Part shown: in pieces, positions 48,111-58,870 of the stretch
Layout of the letters: every line of letters begins with the position of its first letter
How positions within the stretch are numbered: position 1 is the first letter of the stretch
NCBI GenBank assembly: GCA_963920705.1
Contig: OY987233.1
Location: forward strand, 13,069,459-13,133,458
From: Odiellus spinosus
Lineage: Eukaryota > Arthropoda > Arachnida > Opiliones > Phalangiidae
DNA: 64,000 bases
Direction: 5' to 3'
The notes under the pieces: generated by a model
Seen by the model: the letters and a program-made list of their open reading frames with translations, nothing else
Told to the model about the DNA's origin: nothing
Databases searched by the model: none
Translations under genes and position numbers: made by a program

Positions 48111-49179
48111 GCTATAATTCAATCCAGGATAACTTTACAACGACGTACGATCTCGGGCGTATTGATTCCCCGTATTAAACGCCGTTAACCTAAAAGTAGT
48201 CTTAGACAACGTGAATAGTCAAGTACCGCACGGGAGATACTGGACTCTTTATCAATTTAAGTCCGTATCGCGTAAAAAACCTACGCTGCCTATAATCTCT
48301 ATCATCCGATAGCGTAGAGATAATAGACAACCTCCCTTCATACGCGCTAAAAACTGAAGTCTCGAAACGAAGTTTTTTTACAATTTATTTCGTATCTCTC
48401 CCCCCCTTTCTTTTCTCGAGAATCAGTTTAACCGCGTACAACTAAGTAAGGCGCGTCTCTATTTCGATTAGAGCAACAATACGTTATCTTTTTCAAATAC
48501 GGTTTAGGTTCGCAGGCGCTGTATTCTTCAATTGAACGTGAAATGATATAGTATCGCGAGTTCTCCCCTCTCTTCACCCTTTAACCGATTCATAGTAACT
48601 GCGCAGCACGTACGAAACTATACCCTGGCTTTAATTTATGTTATTAATTTATCTGATCTAAAAGGCAAGCTTCGTTTCACGCGCGCTGACAACTGACAGT
48701 GGATCAAAGTACAATATCTCGTGCTTCTCATTCCCACTTAAAATTACAAACTAACTCCGTAGCGGTGTAGAGCCTATTCAATATGTTTAAATAAGGCTTT
48801 TAAAAACGTAGTAGACTTGGTTTCCCACCCGCTGCCAACTAAACCCAGATTTTTATATAAAATTTAATTAAATTTCAGAGTAAGTTTAGAGTAGGTATAA
48901 AACTATTTTCTTCTATAAAAATAACGTTGAAGTTTTTCTTATCAAATTTTAGTTTATCGTTCGCTATCGAGTTACGATGGTAAATAGTATAGCAGGTGGT
49001 AATTTTTGCCTCCCGCGCGGTGATTTTTTTTTCTTGGCGCGACTCTCAGAAGGAAAAAAAGGGCGGGAAAGAAATTGGGAAGAGGGGAAGAATTTTTTTC
49101 TCTGGCTGCTCGCGAAGTTTCGCGGAAAAAAAAGTATATTCGAAAACGTCTCGAGATTTGACATGCGCTTTTTGAAGCA
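48111..49179. other. unique, moderately CpG-rich sequence, no gene recognised
   Basis: A continuation of the CpG-rich domain at lower density. Overlapping 66- and 91-codon frames at 48964-49252 on opposite strands are not convincing. Confidence 0.45.
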
Positions 49180-49340
49180 CGTGACCTCCCCTCCCTACCT
49201 TCCCTTTCTAGCTTTCCCTCCCCCTCTCACTACACTTCTTATAAATACGTGACGTCACGAGTAACAAACTCGAAAGTACAGACGGGCCACTTCTCGGCAC
49301 CTACCCACCCACTAACTGGCAACCAGAACATGGATAGCCC
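49180..49340. promoter_or_regulatory. promoter-like segment with TATA box and CRE
   Basis: A pyrimidine-rich stretch leads into a TATAAATA-like box near 49240 and a TGACGTCA near 49250, followed by GC-richer sequence with a short ATG frame (11 codons, starting MDSPIF). It lies just left of the satellite-bearing TIR element. No exon structure is visible. Confidence 0.25.
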
Positions 49341-49499
49341 GATTTTTTCCCAACACAATGGATAAGAAAAGTTGCCATATTTCATGGTCATTTAAGCGCG
49401 TTTTAAAAACATAACAAAGCTTTCATTTTAAAGTTATTTAAATCAACATTGAATAAATTAATTAAATATCAACAAATTAAGTGTTGAATGCAACGAACG

Positions 49500-49700
49500 A
49501 AATTAATTTAAAATTTAATCCAAAATATAAATTGAATTTAATCCAAAATATAAATTGAATTTAATCCAAAATGTAAATTGAATTTAATCCAAAATGTAAA
49601 TTGAATTTAATCCAAAATATAAATTGAATTTAATCCAAAATATAAATTGAATTTTATCTTAAAATAAAACTGAATACTCAGAATAAATTGAATTTAACTC
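49500..49700 (+). repeat. 23-bp tandem array, left flank of the TIR element
   Basis: About eight units of AATTTAATCCAAAATATAAA plus TTG run up to the GATTTT duplication. They are related to, and in the same orientation as, the 21-bp array right of the element, so the element appears to have landed inside a pre-existing array. Confidence 0.9.
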
Positions 49701-49744
49701 AAAATTGATTTTTATGGGGCGCCAAACAGGACATAATTCAGGTT

Positions 49745-51392
49745 TTATCATCATATATTTCTAGTTTAACAAATATATTTCTAGTTTAACAAATATATTT
49801 CTAGTTTAACAAATATATTTCTAGTTTAACAAATATATTTCTAGTTTAACAAATATATTTCTAGTTTAACAAATATATTTCTAGTTTAACAAGTATATTT
49901 CTAGTTTATCAAGTTTAGGTTCGTATATTTCAAGTTTACCTTCGTATATATCAAGTTTAGCTTCGTATATATCAAGTTTAGGTTCGTATATATCAAGTTT
50001 AGCTTCGTATATATCAAGTTTAGGTTCGTATATTTCAAGTTTAGCTTCGTATATATCAAGTTTAGCTTCGTATATATCAAGTTTACCTTCGTATATATCA
50101 AGTTTAGGTTCGTATATATCAAGTTTACCTTCGTATATATCAAGTTTACCTTCGTATATATCAAGTTTACCTTCGTATATATCAAGTTTACCTTCGTATA
50201 TATCAAGTTTACCTTCGTATATATCAAGTTTACCTTCGTATATATCAAGTTTACCTTCGTATATATCAAGTTTACCTTCGTATATATCAAGTTTAGCTTC
50301 GTATATATCAAGTTTACCTTCGTATATATCAAGTTTAGCTTCGTATATTTCTAGTTTAGCTTCGTATATTTCTAGTTTAGCTTCGTATATTTCTAGTTTA
50401 GCTTCGTATATTTCTAGTTTAGCTTCGTATATTTCTAGTTTAGATTCGTATATTTCTAGTTTAGATTCGTATATTTCTAGTTTAGGTTCGTATATTTCTA
50501 GTTTAGGTTCGTATATTTCTAGTTTAGATTCGTATATATCAAGTTTAGCTTCGTATATATCAAGTTTAGCTTCGTATATATCAAGTTTAGCTTCGTATAT
50601 ATCAAGTTTAGCTTCGTATATTTCTAGTTTAGGTTCGTATATTTCTAGTTTAGGTTCGTATATTTCAAGTTTAGATTCGTGTATTTCTAGTTTAGGTTCG
50701 TATATTTCAAGTTTAGATTCGTGTATTTCTAGTTTAGCTTCGTATATTTCTAGTTTAGCTTCGTATATTTCTAGTTTAGCTTCGTATATTTCTAGTTTAG
50801 CTTCGTATATTTCTAGTTTAGATTCGTATATTTCTAGTTTAGGTTCGTATATTTCTAGTTTAGGTTCGTATATTTCTAGTTTAGGTTCGTATATTTCTAG
50901 TTTAGATTCGTATATTTCTAGTTTAGATTCGTATATTTCTAGTTTAGATTCGTATATTTCTAGTTTAGATTCGTATATATCAAGTTTAGCTTCGTATATA
51001 TCAAGTTTAGCTTCGTATATTTCTAGTTTAGGTTCGTATATTTCTAGTTTAGGTTCGTATATTTCAAGTTTAGATTCGTGTATTTCTAGTTTAGGTTCGT
51101 ATATTTCAAGTTTAGATTCGTGTATTTCTAGTTTAGATTCGTATATTTCTAGTTTAGCTTCGTATATTTCTAGTTTAGATTCGTATATTTCTAGTTTAGA
51201 TTCGTATATATCAAGTTTACCTTCGTATATATCAAGTTTAGCTTCGTATATATCAAGTTTAGCTTCTTATATTTCTAGTTTAGGTTCGTATATTTCAAGT
51301 TTAGATTCGTGTATTTCTAGTTTAACTTCGTGTATTTCTAGTTTAGCTTCGTATATTTCTAGTTTAACTTCGTATATTACTAGTTTAAACAG
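49745..51392. repeat. 20/21-bp satellite array, left arm of the TIR element
   Basis: Eight units of 20 bp (AAATATATTTCTAGTTTAAC) nearest the terminus pass into about 70 units of 21 bp of the type TTCGTATATTTCTAGTTTAG plus one base. Units come in two main flavours (ATTTCTAG and ATATCAAG) and four suffix variants, arranged in blocks and repeated pairs, which indicates local amplification. Because 21 is a multiple of three, long frames exist on the minus strand; these are repeat translations, not genes. Confidence 0.95.
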
Positions 51393-51505
51393 TTTATAAT
51401 ATAACGAAATAGAAAAAGGAAAGTGTAATTAATTTTATTGGTGCCGAAAACAACAGATTTACATTAATTGTAGAACAGAATGTGTTGTCTTATGCAGACA
51501 CCACG

Positions 51506-51745
51506 CAGGGTTGCCACAGGTCAGGGAAAACAGGGAAAAGTCAGGGAATTTGAAAAGAACCAAAAAAGTCAGGGAAAAATCAGGAAATTTTAAGATATTT
51601 TAAAAAGTCAGGGAAAAGTCAAGGAATTTAAAGATCTTTCAAGAAGCCAGGAAATTCCAATCATCTGTGAAAAAGATTTGAAGCCGACCGTGTCAGTTGT
51701 ATAGATTAAAACAAAGACAAGCGTGCAAAAGGTTTGGCGAACGCA
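51506..51745 (-). mobile_element. CCCTGAC-family copy nested in the TIR element
   Basis: It starts CAGGGTTGCCACAGGTCAGG and continues with GGGAAAAGTCAGGGAATTT modules. Its inner end (TTTGGCGAACGC) matches the internal part of the copy at 55638-55985 in inverted orientation, and it breaks off exactly where the right satellite array begins. Confidence 0.8.
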
Positions 51746-52050
51746 ATTGATATATACGAATCTAAACTAGAAATATACGAAGCTAAACTAGAAATATACG
51801 AATCTAAACTAGAAATATACGAATCTAAACTAGAAATACACGAAGCTAAACTTGAAATATACGAAGCTAAACTAGAAATATACGAATCTAAACTAGAAAT
51901 ACACGAATCTAAACTTGAAATATACGAAGCTAAACTTGATATATACGAAGCTAAATTTGATATATACGAACCTAAACTTGATATATACGAACCTAAACTT
52001 GATATATACGAACCTAAACTTGATAAACTAGAAATATATTTGTTAAACTA
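51745..52050. repeat. 21-bp satellite array, right arm (inverted relative to left)
   Basis: About 14 units of the reverse complement of the left-arm satellite (AAACTAGAAATATACGAAG type) run directly out of a truncated CCCTGAC-family copy into the right terminal inverted repeat. The same unit variants seen on the left occur here, showing common origin. Confidence 0.93.
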
Positions 52051-52105
52051 GAAATATATGAAGATAAAACCTGAATTATGTCCTGTTTGGCGCCCCATAG
52101 ATTTT

Positions 52106-52275
52106 AGATCAAAATAAATTGAATTTAGATCAAAATAAATTGAATTTAGATCAAAATAAATTGAATTTAACTCAAAATAAATTGAATTTAACTCAAAATA
52201 AATTGAATTTAACTCAAAATAAATTGAATTTAACTCAAAATAAATTTAATTTAACTCAAAATAAATTTAATTGAA
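52106..52275 (+). repeat. 21-bp array continuing right of the TIR element
   Basis: Units of AATTGAATTTAGATCAAAAT/AATTGAATTTAACTCAAAAT type, 21 bp, grade into a degenerate end. This is the first of two arrays separated by a duplicated unique spacer. Confidence 0.92.
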
Positions 52276-52499
52276 CTAAAAATAAATTGAATTTAATATG
52301 AAAGAAATTTATCCTAAAAAGAATTTGAAAAGTTATTTAAGATAAATCTAAAAATGTTTTATAGTAATTAAAATTCTGAGTGACGTTTTCAATAACGTCT
52401 TGAACAACGGGTAAAAATCGTTCAAGTTACGAGCTTTCGCTAACCAACAATGGCACCTCTGGTAACTAATCCAAGGACAGTATTTTTGAAACTACTAAA
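52276..52499 (+). repeat. unique spacer, left copy of a direct duplication
   Basis: This segment (from the ATTGAACTAAAAATAAATTG stretch to GAAACTACTA) recurs at 53312-53547 with only a couple of base differences that I can see. Together with its adjoining array it forms a ~1 kb duplicated block. Confidence 0.85.
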
Positions 52500-53335
52500 T
52501 TGAATTTAACTCAAAATTAATTGAATTTAACTCAAAATTGAATTTAGATCAAAATAAATTGAATTTAGATCAAAATAAATTGAATTTAGATCAAAATAAA
52601 TTGAATTTAGATCAAAATAAATTGAATTTAGATCAAAATAAATTGAATTTAGATCAAAATAAATTGAATTTAGATCAAAATAAATTGAATTTAGATCAAA
52701 ATAAATTGAATTTAGATCAAAATAAATTGAATTTAGATCAAAATAAATTGAATTTAGATCAAAATAAATTGAATTTAGATCAAAATAAATTGAATTTAGA
52801 TCAAAATAAATTGAATTTAGATCAAAATTAATTGAATTTAGATCAAAATAAATTGAATTTAGATCAAAATTAATTGAATTTAGATCAAAATAAATTGAAT
52901 TTAGATCAAAATAAATTGAATTTAGATCAAAATAAATTGAATTTAGATCAAAATAAATTGAATTTAGATCAAAATAAATTGAATTTAGATCAAAATAAAT
53001 TGAATTTAGATCAAAATAAATTGAATTTAGATCAAAATAAATTGAATTTAGATCAAAATAAATTGAATTTAGATCAAAATTAATTGAATTTAGATCAAAA
53101 TAAATTGAATTTAGATCAAAATAAATTGAATTTAGATCAAAATAAATTGAATTTAGATCAAAATAAATTGAATTTAGATCAAAATAAATTGAATTTAGAT
53201 CAAAATAAATTGAATTTAACTCAAAATAAATTGAATTTAACTCAAAATAAATTGAATTTAACTCAAAATAAATTGAATTTAACTCAAAATAAATTTAATT
53301 GAACTAAAAATAAATTTAATTGAACTAAAAATAAA
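52500..53335 (+). repeat. 21-bp array, about 38 near-identical units
   Basis: Almost perfect tandem units of ATTGAATTTAGATCAAAATA plus one base. The last few change to the AACTCAAAAT variant, mirroring the first array. The multiple-of-three period gives long in-frame heptapeptide repeats (LNLDQNK) that are not a credible gene: no flanking exon structure and single-base changes shift to stops. Confidence 0.95.
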
Positions 53336-53547
53336 TTGAATTTAACATGAAAGAAATTTATCCTAAAAAGAATTTGAAAAGTTATTTAAGATAAATCTAA
53401 AAATGTTTTATAGTAATTAAAATTCTGAGTAACGTTTTCAATAACGTCTTGAACAACGGGTAAAAATCGTTCAAGTTACGAGCTTTCGCTAACCAACAAT
53501 GGCACCTCTGGTAACTAATCCAAGGACAGTATTTTTGAAACTACTAG
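53312..53547 (+). repeat. unique spacer, right copy of the direct duplication
   Basis: Near-identical to 52276-52499. Here the copy is followed by unrelated sequence (GCCCTTTAACCCC) and not by another array, marking the right end of the duplicated block. Confidence 0.85.
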
Positions 53548-53867
53548 CCCTTTAACCCCAAAATAAACGTAACTACTTGTCAAGCGCATTTCGACACAAT
53601 GTAAACCAAAAATAAATGAATTTAAAATTAAACCCGTACTGCAACCAAAAACATTTACCCATATATTATATATATCCATTTTGAAAATGAGCCAAAAACT
53701 TAGGGGGTCGAAAATCCAAATAAATTCGACTTGGCAGTTTCTAAAAGCAGTACGATGCTATTAAAATGTAATATAAAGCTGGCGCGGAGTAATACCTAAT
53801 TTTAAAACACGATAGAGACATACAAACTCAACCCTTAGACTGAACCTGGTAGAAAAAAAAATTTGAT
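53548..53867. other. AT-rich unique sequence
   Basis: Nothing recognised between the duplicated spacer and the family A relatives. Confidence 0.6.
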
Positions 53868-54130
53868 AAAGGGAGAATGCAACCACTGCGAGAAGATTTA
53901 AATACCACTTAGTAAACAAATAAAAAAACAAATATTAAGCTAGAAATCAATTGAAAACTGAAAAGTGGGCTTAACAAGGATTCGTGAAGAGTTTGATAGT
54001 TTAATTTAATGGGAGAATGAATAATTATCCTAAAATTTTATCATCGATTCCTGGATCGTGTTAACAAAACAAACTTCAAATCAATTTAACTTACTCTGAA
54101 TTATTAGGCTTAACGGGAATTCATGCAAAG
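53868..54130. mobile_element. truncated family A relatives, two left arms
   Basis: AAAGGGAGAATGCAACCACT at 53868 and ATGGGAGAATGAATAATTAT at ~54010 each precede a GGCTTAACAAGG or GGCTTAACGGGA arm. No right terminus is seen. Confidence 0.65.
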
Positions 54131-54134
54131 CTCG

Positions 54135-54718
54135 GACAAGGTTAATTTTCCCTGACTTTTCCAGGTTTTCCCTGACCAATTTTAATATTTTCAGTTTAAA
54201 ATAATTACGTTACAATTAATTGGTCAACCAATCATAAACAGTTTCCTTGACACGTACCAAAATATTTAATTTCTCCGACCATTTGCGCTCATTTTCAAAT
54301 TCCTTGACTTTTCACTAACCTTTAAAATTCCCTGACCTTTTGGACCAATTTCCAGATTTCCTGACTTTACCATGACCTTTTGGGCCAATTTCCAAATTCC
54401 CTGACTTGTTGAGCCAATTTTTAAGTTCCCTGACTTTTCTCCTTACCTTTTGGGCTAATTTCCCTGACCTTTTGGACCAATTTCCAAATTCCCTGACCTT
54501 CTGGGCCAATTTCCAAATTTTCTGACTTTTCCATGACCTTTTGGGCCAATTTCGAAATTCCCCGACCTTTTGAGCCAATTTCGAAATTCCCTGACCTTTC
54601 GAGCCAATTTCGAAATTCCCTGACCTTTTGGGCCAATTTCGAAATTCCCCGACCTTTTGGGCCAATTTCCAAATTTCCTGACTTTTCTATAGGATTTCTA
54701 GATCGTGTACGAACCCTG
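54135..54718 (+). repeat. CCCTGAC-module family, copy
   Basis: TTTTCCCTGACTTTTCCAGG start, the TTAATTGGTCAACCAATCAT core, about ten modules with GGGCCAATTTCGAAATTCCC, end ATCGTGTACGAACCCTG. Confidence 0.87.
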
Positions 54719-55232
54719 CATACACTTCATTCTCGCTTTAACATCAAATTTAAAATAAAAAAAAAAAAAATTTGAGCAAATACTCGAGATATTAGCCTTT
54801 AGAGTCGCTTTTGTACGCAAATTATAATCAGACTGGGAGTAATATTTACTTTTATACGTTTTTGCATCGTTATCTTTTTAATTTTATCTAATATTATCAT
54901 TTTTTTAACGTAGACGCGGTTTTTTTAATATAGAAGTAAAATTATCTGTTAATTGAAAATATATGAATCAAGAAGTCTTGATACAGAATGAAAGCCAAAG
55001 CGGCGTGATACCCAATGTTAAACTTCGTAAGGAAAAAAGTAGTCACGACGTGTTAATATTCTCCCATTTCGAATTAGTAGTCAAAGGAACTGACGATTTT
55101 CCCTAAATATTGTTCAAAGGGTGTTGACATAAAGTTTTTCTTTCATATTCGAATTTAACACGAAGTATCACTCCGCGTCAGGTTTGTTTCAATATATCCA
55201 ACTCCTTTTGAAGAGCTTAAGTCCACATTTAC

Positions 55233-55269
<37 letters not shown>

Positions 55270-55637
55270 TTTTTTCCTCTCGAGTCATGGATTTCTAGAT
55301 AATCAACCAATAAGTTCTGGGAACTGCATGAGCTATAAACTGACAAACATAAAGCAGCGTTTTCATGATAGAATTTAAATTGTAGTTTCAACGTAGAAAA
55401 TATTATTTTCGTTGAAACTGGGAGAACAAAAACCTATCCCTATCTTTAAAGGAAGGCTGGTGGAAAAATCCAAAGCCCTATTTTGTTGATAAAACAGTAA
55501 TACAGTAAAAAAAAAAGTCACTTACTCCACTCAAATATTTTTACTGCGCTTAATTACTCTAAAAAGTAAGGTTTAAAGTCAGCGTTTCACCCCCCTCCCA
55601 TTCCTCAGACTTATTTATATTTTCCGCCATTCCAATT
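54719..55637. other. AT-rich sequence, no gene seen
   Basis: Contains A-runs at 54758 and 55237; short frames are homopolymer-driven. Confidence 0.6.
55237..55267 (+). repeat. A-homopolymer, 31 nt
   Basis: Pure A-run; flanking short ORFs read through it as poly-Lys or poly-Phe and are not called. Confidence 0.98.
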
Positions 55638-55985
55638 TTTTCAGATTCAAATTCCCTGACTTTTCCAGGTTTTTCCCTGACCCTTTCCAACGATTTTCCC
55701 TGACCGTTTCAGCTAATACTACCCAATTTTTAAGCATTTATTTTTATATAATCGCGTTCGCCAAACTTTTTGCATGTATATCTTTGTTCTAATCTAAACA
55801 ACAGACACGGTCAGCTGAGAATCTTTTCCGCGGATAATGATTGCAATTTACTGGCTCTTGAAAGATCTTGAAATTCCCTGACTTTTTAAAATATCTTAAA
55901 ATTCCCCGATCTTTCCCTGACTTTTTTGGTCCATTTTCAAATTCCCTGACTTTTCCTGGTTTCCCTGACCTGAGGCAATCCTGCA
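55638..55985 (+). repeat. CCCTGAC-module family, second subfamily
   Basis: TTCAAATTCCCTGACTTTTC start, an inner TCGCGTTCGCCAAACTTTTT block shared in inverse with 51506-51745, and end TTTCCCTGACCTGAGGCAAT. The GCAATCCTG/CAGGGTTGCC ends distinguish this subfamily. Confidence 0.82.
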
Positions 55986-56054
55986 AAATTTGATTGGCTC
56001 GTATCCCCTTCTATACGAGCAGGATTCAAAATGGTGGTCGAACTCTAAGTTCGT

Positions 56055-56715
56055 GATTTAAAAGTACTTATTTAAATGCCGTTTTTTCACATTTAGGTAC
56101 TTTTGTACTAAATAACATATTTTATCGTGTAAGAAATCTAAAAATTAAGTTATCACATATTACACACGATTTCTTTTAGTCTACCTTTAAATTCTCTTTG
56201 CACACGCGCGTGTTTCCGTCGTCTTATTTTTATCAGCGAGCAAAAAAATAAAAAAATAAAAAGTGTGAACGCGGCTTTCTTTTTCCGCGAAACGTAAAGG
56301 GAGACTGACACAAAATATTAAAACTCTTAAAACCTCGATCTTAAATGCAGCTGCAGTCTATAGTTTTCCGTCAAGTGTTCTTACAAAATAAAGATTTACT
56401 TGCTACTCACGCTTAAAAGCACAAGGGGGAGTTTACAGCGCGAGCTAAAACACGTGGAAAATTATTTTGGGGCAATTTATAAACGCGCAAAATGCTTTGG
56501 GCGACTAAAAACGCGGGAAATCATTTTGGCGCAATTTAAAAACACTCTACATTTTTGGCGCGACTAAAAACGCAGGAAAGTTCGCACGCGCACAAAAAAA
56601 TGTTAAAATACCTAAAAATAATTATTATTTGTAAAACTCGCTTCCGTCTAGCGAAAGATTGAAAAATGAAATGAATTAAAACCCTTTAACGCTATAATAA
56701 TAATGTCCTTACAAA
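56055..56715 (+). repeat. segmental duplication, left copy
   Basis: Shares with 57645-58205 the blocks ATTTAAAAGTACTTATTTAA, AGCTAAAACACGTGGAAAAT, AAAACGCGGGAAAT with TTTTGGCGCAATTT repeated, and the end GAATTAAAACCCTTTAACGC. It carries ~170 bp (about 56205-56385) absent from the other copy. Confidence 0.82.
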
Positions 56716-56762
56716 TAAAAATTATATTCATCAAATACCTATTTACCCGTTTTCACGCTGGC

Positions 56763-56870
56763 TGTTTCGTAAAAGTACTTAATCCAGAAAATAAAGTTCC
56801 TTTGAACATGGCGTTTTAAAAGTATGATAAAACTAAAACTAGGCATTCTTAAATCACTATAAAAGTATAA
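56763..56870. mobile_element. family F fragment
   Basis: TTTCGTAAAAGTACTTAATC and GGCGTTTTAAAAGTATGATA match the right half of 30818-31364. Termini are missing. Confidence 0.65.
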
Positions 56871-57644
56871 AAAACGTAATTTTTTTAGATAATTTTGTAT
56901 CTCAGTTTTTTAAATCTCCGATTTTTGGAATCAGTTATCTGTGGTCCTTTAAAGTCATTTCAGTTTAAATCTTCAACGCGTACCTATTCGATGGGACATG
57001 ACACGGACTATTTTTTCTCTATTCTGGGTTTAACATCGCGTAGTAATCCGCTTTAAGTTTGAAGCAATGAGCCAACTGATTTCGACAATACAAGATCAGT
57101 TGGCAGTGAATAAAAGAGTTGCGATATGATATTGACTAATACAGGACTATATAGTACCGAGATTAGTGTCGCCATCTACGGAGGTATTTAAATATAGATC
57201 AAAGTCGGGAAAACTTATTTCTTAACGCTTCTACGCGTTTGAATATACGAAATGTTTTCAAAATTGTACCTATATAATTTAACTAAACTAATTATTAAAG
57301 GAATAAAAGGGATACTAAAGCCAGGCAACAAGTACAGAGGTCATACAAGTTTTGCGAAACCGATTTCCCTGAAATTTTCAGGTTTTTCCACCCTGAAATT
57401 TCCAGGTCCAAAACCAAAAGTATCCACATTTTATTTTTAATTGCCTCAAGGGTCATTTTTCGTAGTTTTTAATTATTACCCACTTCTGTGGAGTAATAAA
57501 ATTGGGTCACCATGGAGTGCTTTTTAGTCTATTGTAACGAAACAATTCATTTAGACCAAAAATGCCCAAACCTAAAATTTCTTCGAATTCCCTGAAAAAT
57601 TTGGTGGGAAATGTGGTGCCACCTTTTGGGGGCTTCCCACAAGT
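56871..57644. other. unique sequence, no gene recognised
   Basis: One 62-codon plus frame (57252-57440) overlaps the CCCTGAC fragment and is not a gene. Confidence 0.55.
57360..57415 (+). repeat. CCCTGAC family fragment
   Basis: ATTTCCCTGAAATTTTCAGG and CCCTGAAATTTCCAGGTCC, a diverged terminus. Confidence 0.5.
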
Positions 57645-58205
57645 TCAAAATTTAAAAGTACTTGTTTAAATACCGAATTTTCTCAATTTAACTTTCATAT
57701 ATACTTTCTTTTGGTACTAAAAACATATTTTATGGTCTAAGAAGTCCAGAAATGAAGTTATCGTATATTAACCACGATTAACTTCAGTCTCCCTTTAAAT
57801 TATATCAAAATAAGGATTTACTGGCTGCTCGCGCTTAAAAGCACGAGGGGAAAGTTCACAGCGGGAGCTAAAACACGTGGAAAATTATTTTGTCGCAATT
57901 TAAAATCGCGCGAAAGGTTTTGCGCCAATAAAAACGCGGGAAATTATTTTGGCGCAATTTATAAAGCCGCAAAAAATTTGGCGCGACTAAAAACGCGGGA
58001 AATTATTTTGGCGCAATTTAAAAACGTGCAGAAAGTTTTGGCGTGACTAAAAACGCAGGAAAGTTCACAAGCGCCCTAAAAAACTGTTAAAATACCTAAA
58101 AATAATTATTATTCGTTAAATTCGCTTCCGTCTAGTGAAAGGTTGAAAAATTAAAATGGGGTCTATGAAAATGAATTAAAACCCTTTAACGCTCAAATAA
58201 CGCCT
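57645..58205 (+). repeat. segmental duplication, right copy
   Basis: The partner of 56055-56715. Inside, a ~60-bp unit (AAAACGCGGGAAATTATTTT then GGCGCAATTTAAAA) repeats three to four times. Both GCGGGAAA and TTTTGGCGC match E2F-type sites. Confidence 0.82.
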
Positions 58206-58504
58206 CAACCAAAAAAATAAAAACAGCGCAGTCTGGGACAAAATTTTGACAAAGTTCCAACAAATATATTAAAAAGAATCCAAAATACGGTTTTTGCATC
58301 CAATATTTCACACTCAATTAATTACAAAAGGAGCTCGGGGAAAAAAATAGAATATTTAATTGAGAAATTAAACTCTTTCTAAGATTACGACGAAGTATAG
58401 GTGGTAATTAAAACTCTCGCGAACTTTGAAACCGAGTGAACTAACTCGAAAAATTAAACCAAGAAAAAAAAAACAAGTTTGTTATAAAAACATTTATAAA
58501 AAAA

Positions 58505-58863
58505 ATGTTCTTTGAAAAGGCTGAGTGGGCCAAAAACTTCAGTTGGCTTCTAGACAAGATTTACTCCCTGAGCGAACCAGCAGCTCCCAAAGAGAAAGAG
58601 GGACGAAAAACCAAAAACAGATTAAAGGCCCGTTTACAAAAGAGCGGAAAGCTGAAGCGTAAGCCGATGCATGGAGCAATAACAAGAGGAGGCATAGTTT
58701 ATAAAATCTCATTTTTAAACGATGTACGAACCTATGCCTCCTGTTGTTATTGCTCCATGCATCGGCTTACGCTTCAGCTTTCCGCTCTTTTGTAAACGGG
58801 CCTTTAGCCTCTTCTTCAAGGAACAGTCTCATCAAATATATTTATTCCATAAAGGAAGAATGA
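58505..58863 (+). CDS. unidentified small ORF interrupted by a hairpin element
   Basis: An ATG at 58505 after an A-rich leader opens a frame starting MFFEKAEWAKNFSWLLDKIY, with Lys/Glu-rich sequence to about 58621 and clearly higher GC than its flanks. A ~185 bp hairpin element (58622-58807) then interrupts it. If the hairpin and one TA copy are set aside, the same frame continues for about 19 codons to TGA at 58861-58863, so the original ORF would be about 58 codons. As it stands, translation runs into the hairpin and stops near 58795. I do not recognise the protein. It may be an exon, a fragment of an older mobile element, or a non-coding ORF. Confidence 0.25.
58622..58807. mobile_element. 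young near-perfect hairpin element
   Basis: Two ~75-bp arms (58622-58697 and 58732-58807), starting TTAAAGGCCCGTTTAC and ending GTAAACGGGCCTTTA, are complementary with a single mismatch I can see, separated by a ~35-bp loop. A TA at each edge fits a TA target. Because the arms are almost identical the insertion is probably recent. It splits the small ORF beginning at 58505. Confidence 0.85.
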
Positions 58864-58870
58864 ACTAACT

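Larger units (their letters stand above)
49713..52099. mobile_element. 2.4 kb TIR element carrying 21-bp satellite arrays
   Basis: The left end TATGGGGCGCCAAACAGG (from 49713) is repeated in inverted orientation at the right end (to 52099). The inverted match extends inward about 75 bp through a CATAATTCAGGTTTTATC stretch to the first satellite units. GATTTT flanks both sides directly (49707-49712 and 52100-52105), as expected of a target-site duplication, and the surrounding DNA on both sides is the same kind of AATTGAATTT-rich minisatellite. Inside are a long left array (49745-51392), a unique core with a nested CCCTGAC-family copy (51506-51740), and a short right array in the opposite orientation (51745-52050). 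No transposase is present, so it is non-autonomous. The 6-bp duplication does not fix the superfamily. Confidence 0.75.

Noticed and set aside
49901..50332. 143-codon minus ORF with IYTKVNL repeats
   Set aside because: Satellite translation within the TIR element's left arm; the neighbouring array units do not keep this frame.
52538..53302. Three LNLDQNK-repeat ORFs
   Set aside because: A 21-bp minisatellite read in frame; no exon structure, no unique sequence, and single substitutions make stops between the ORFs.
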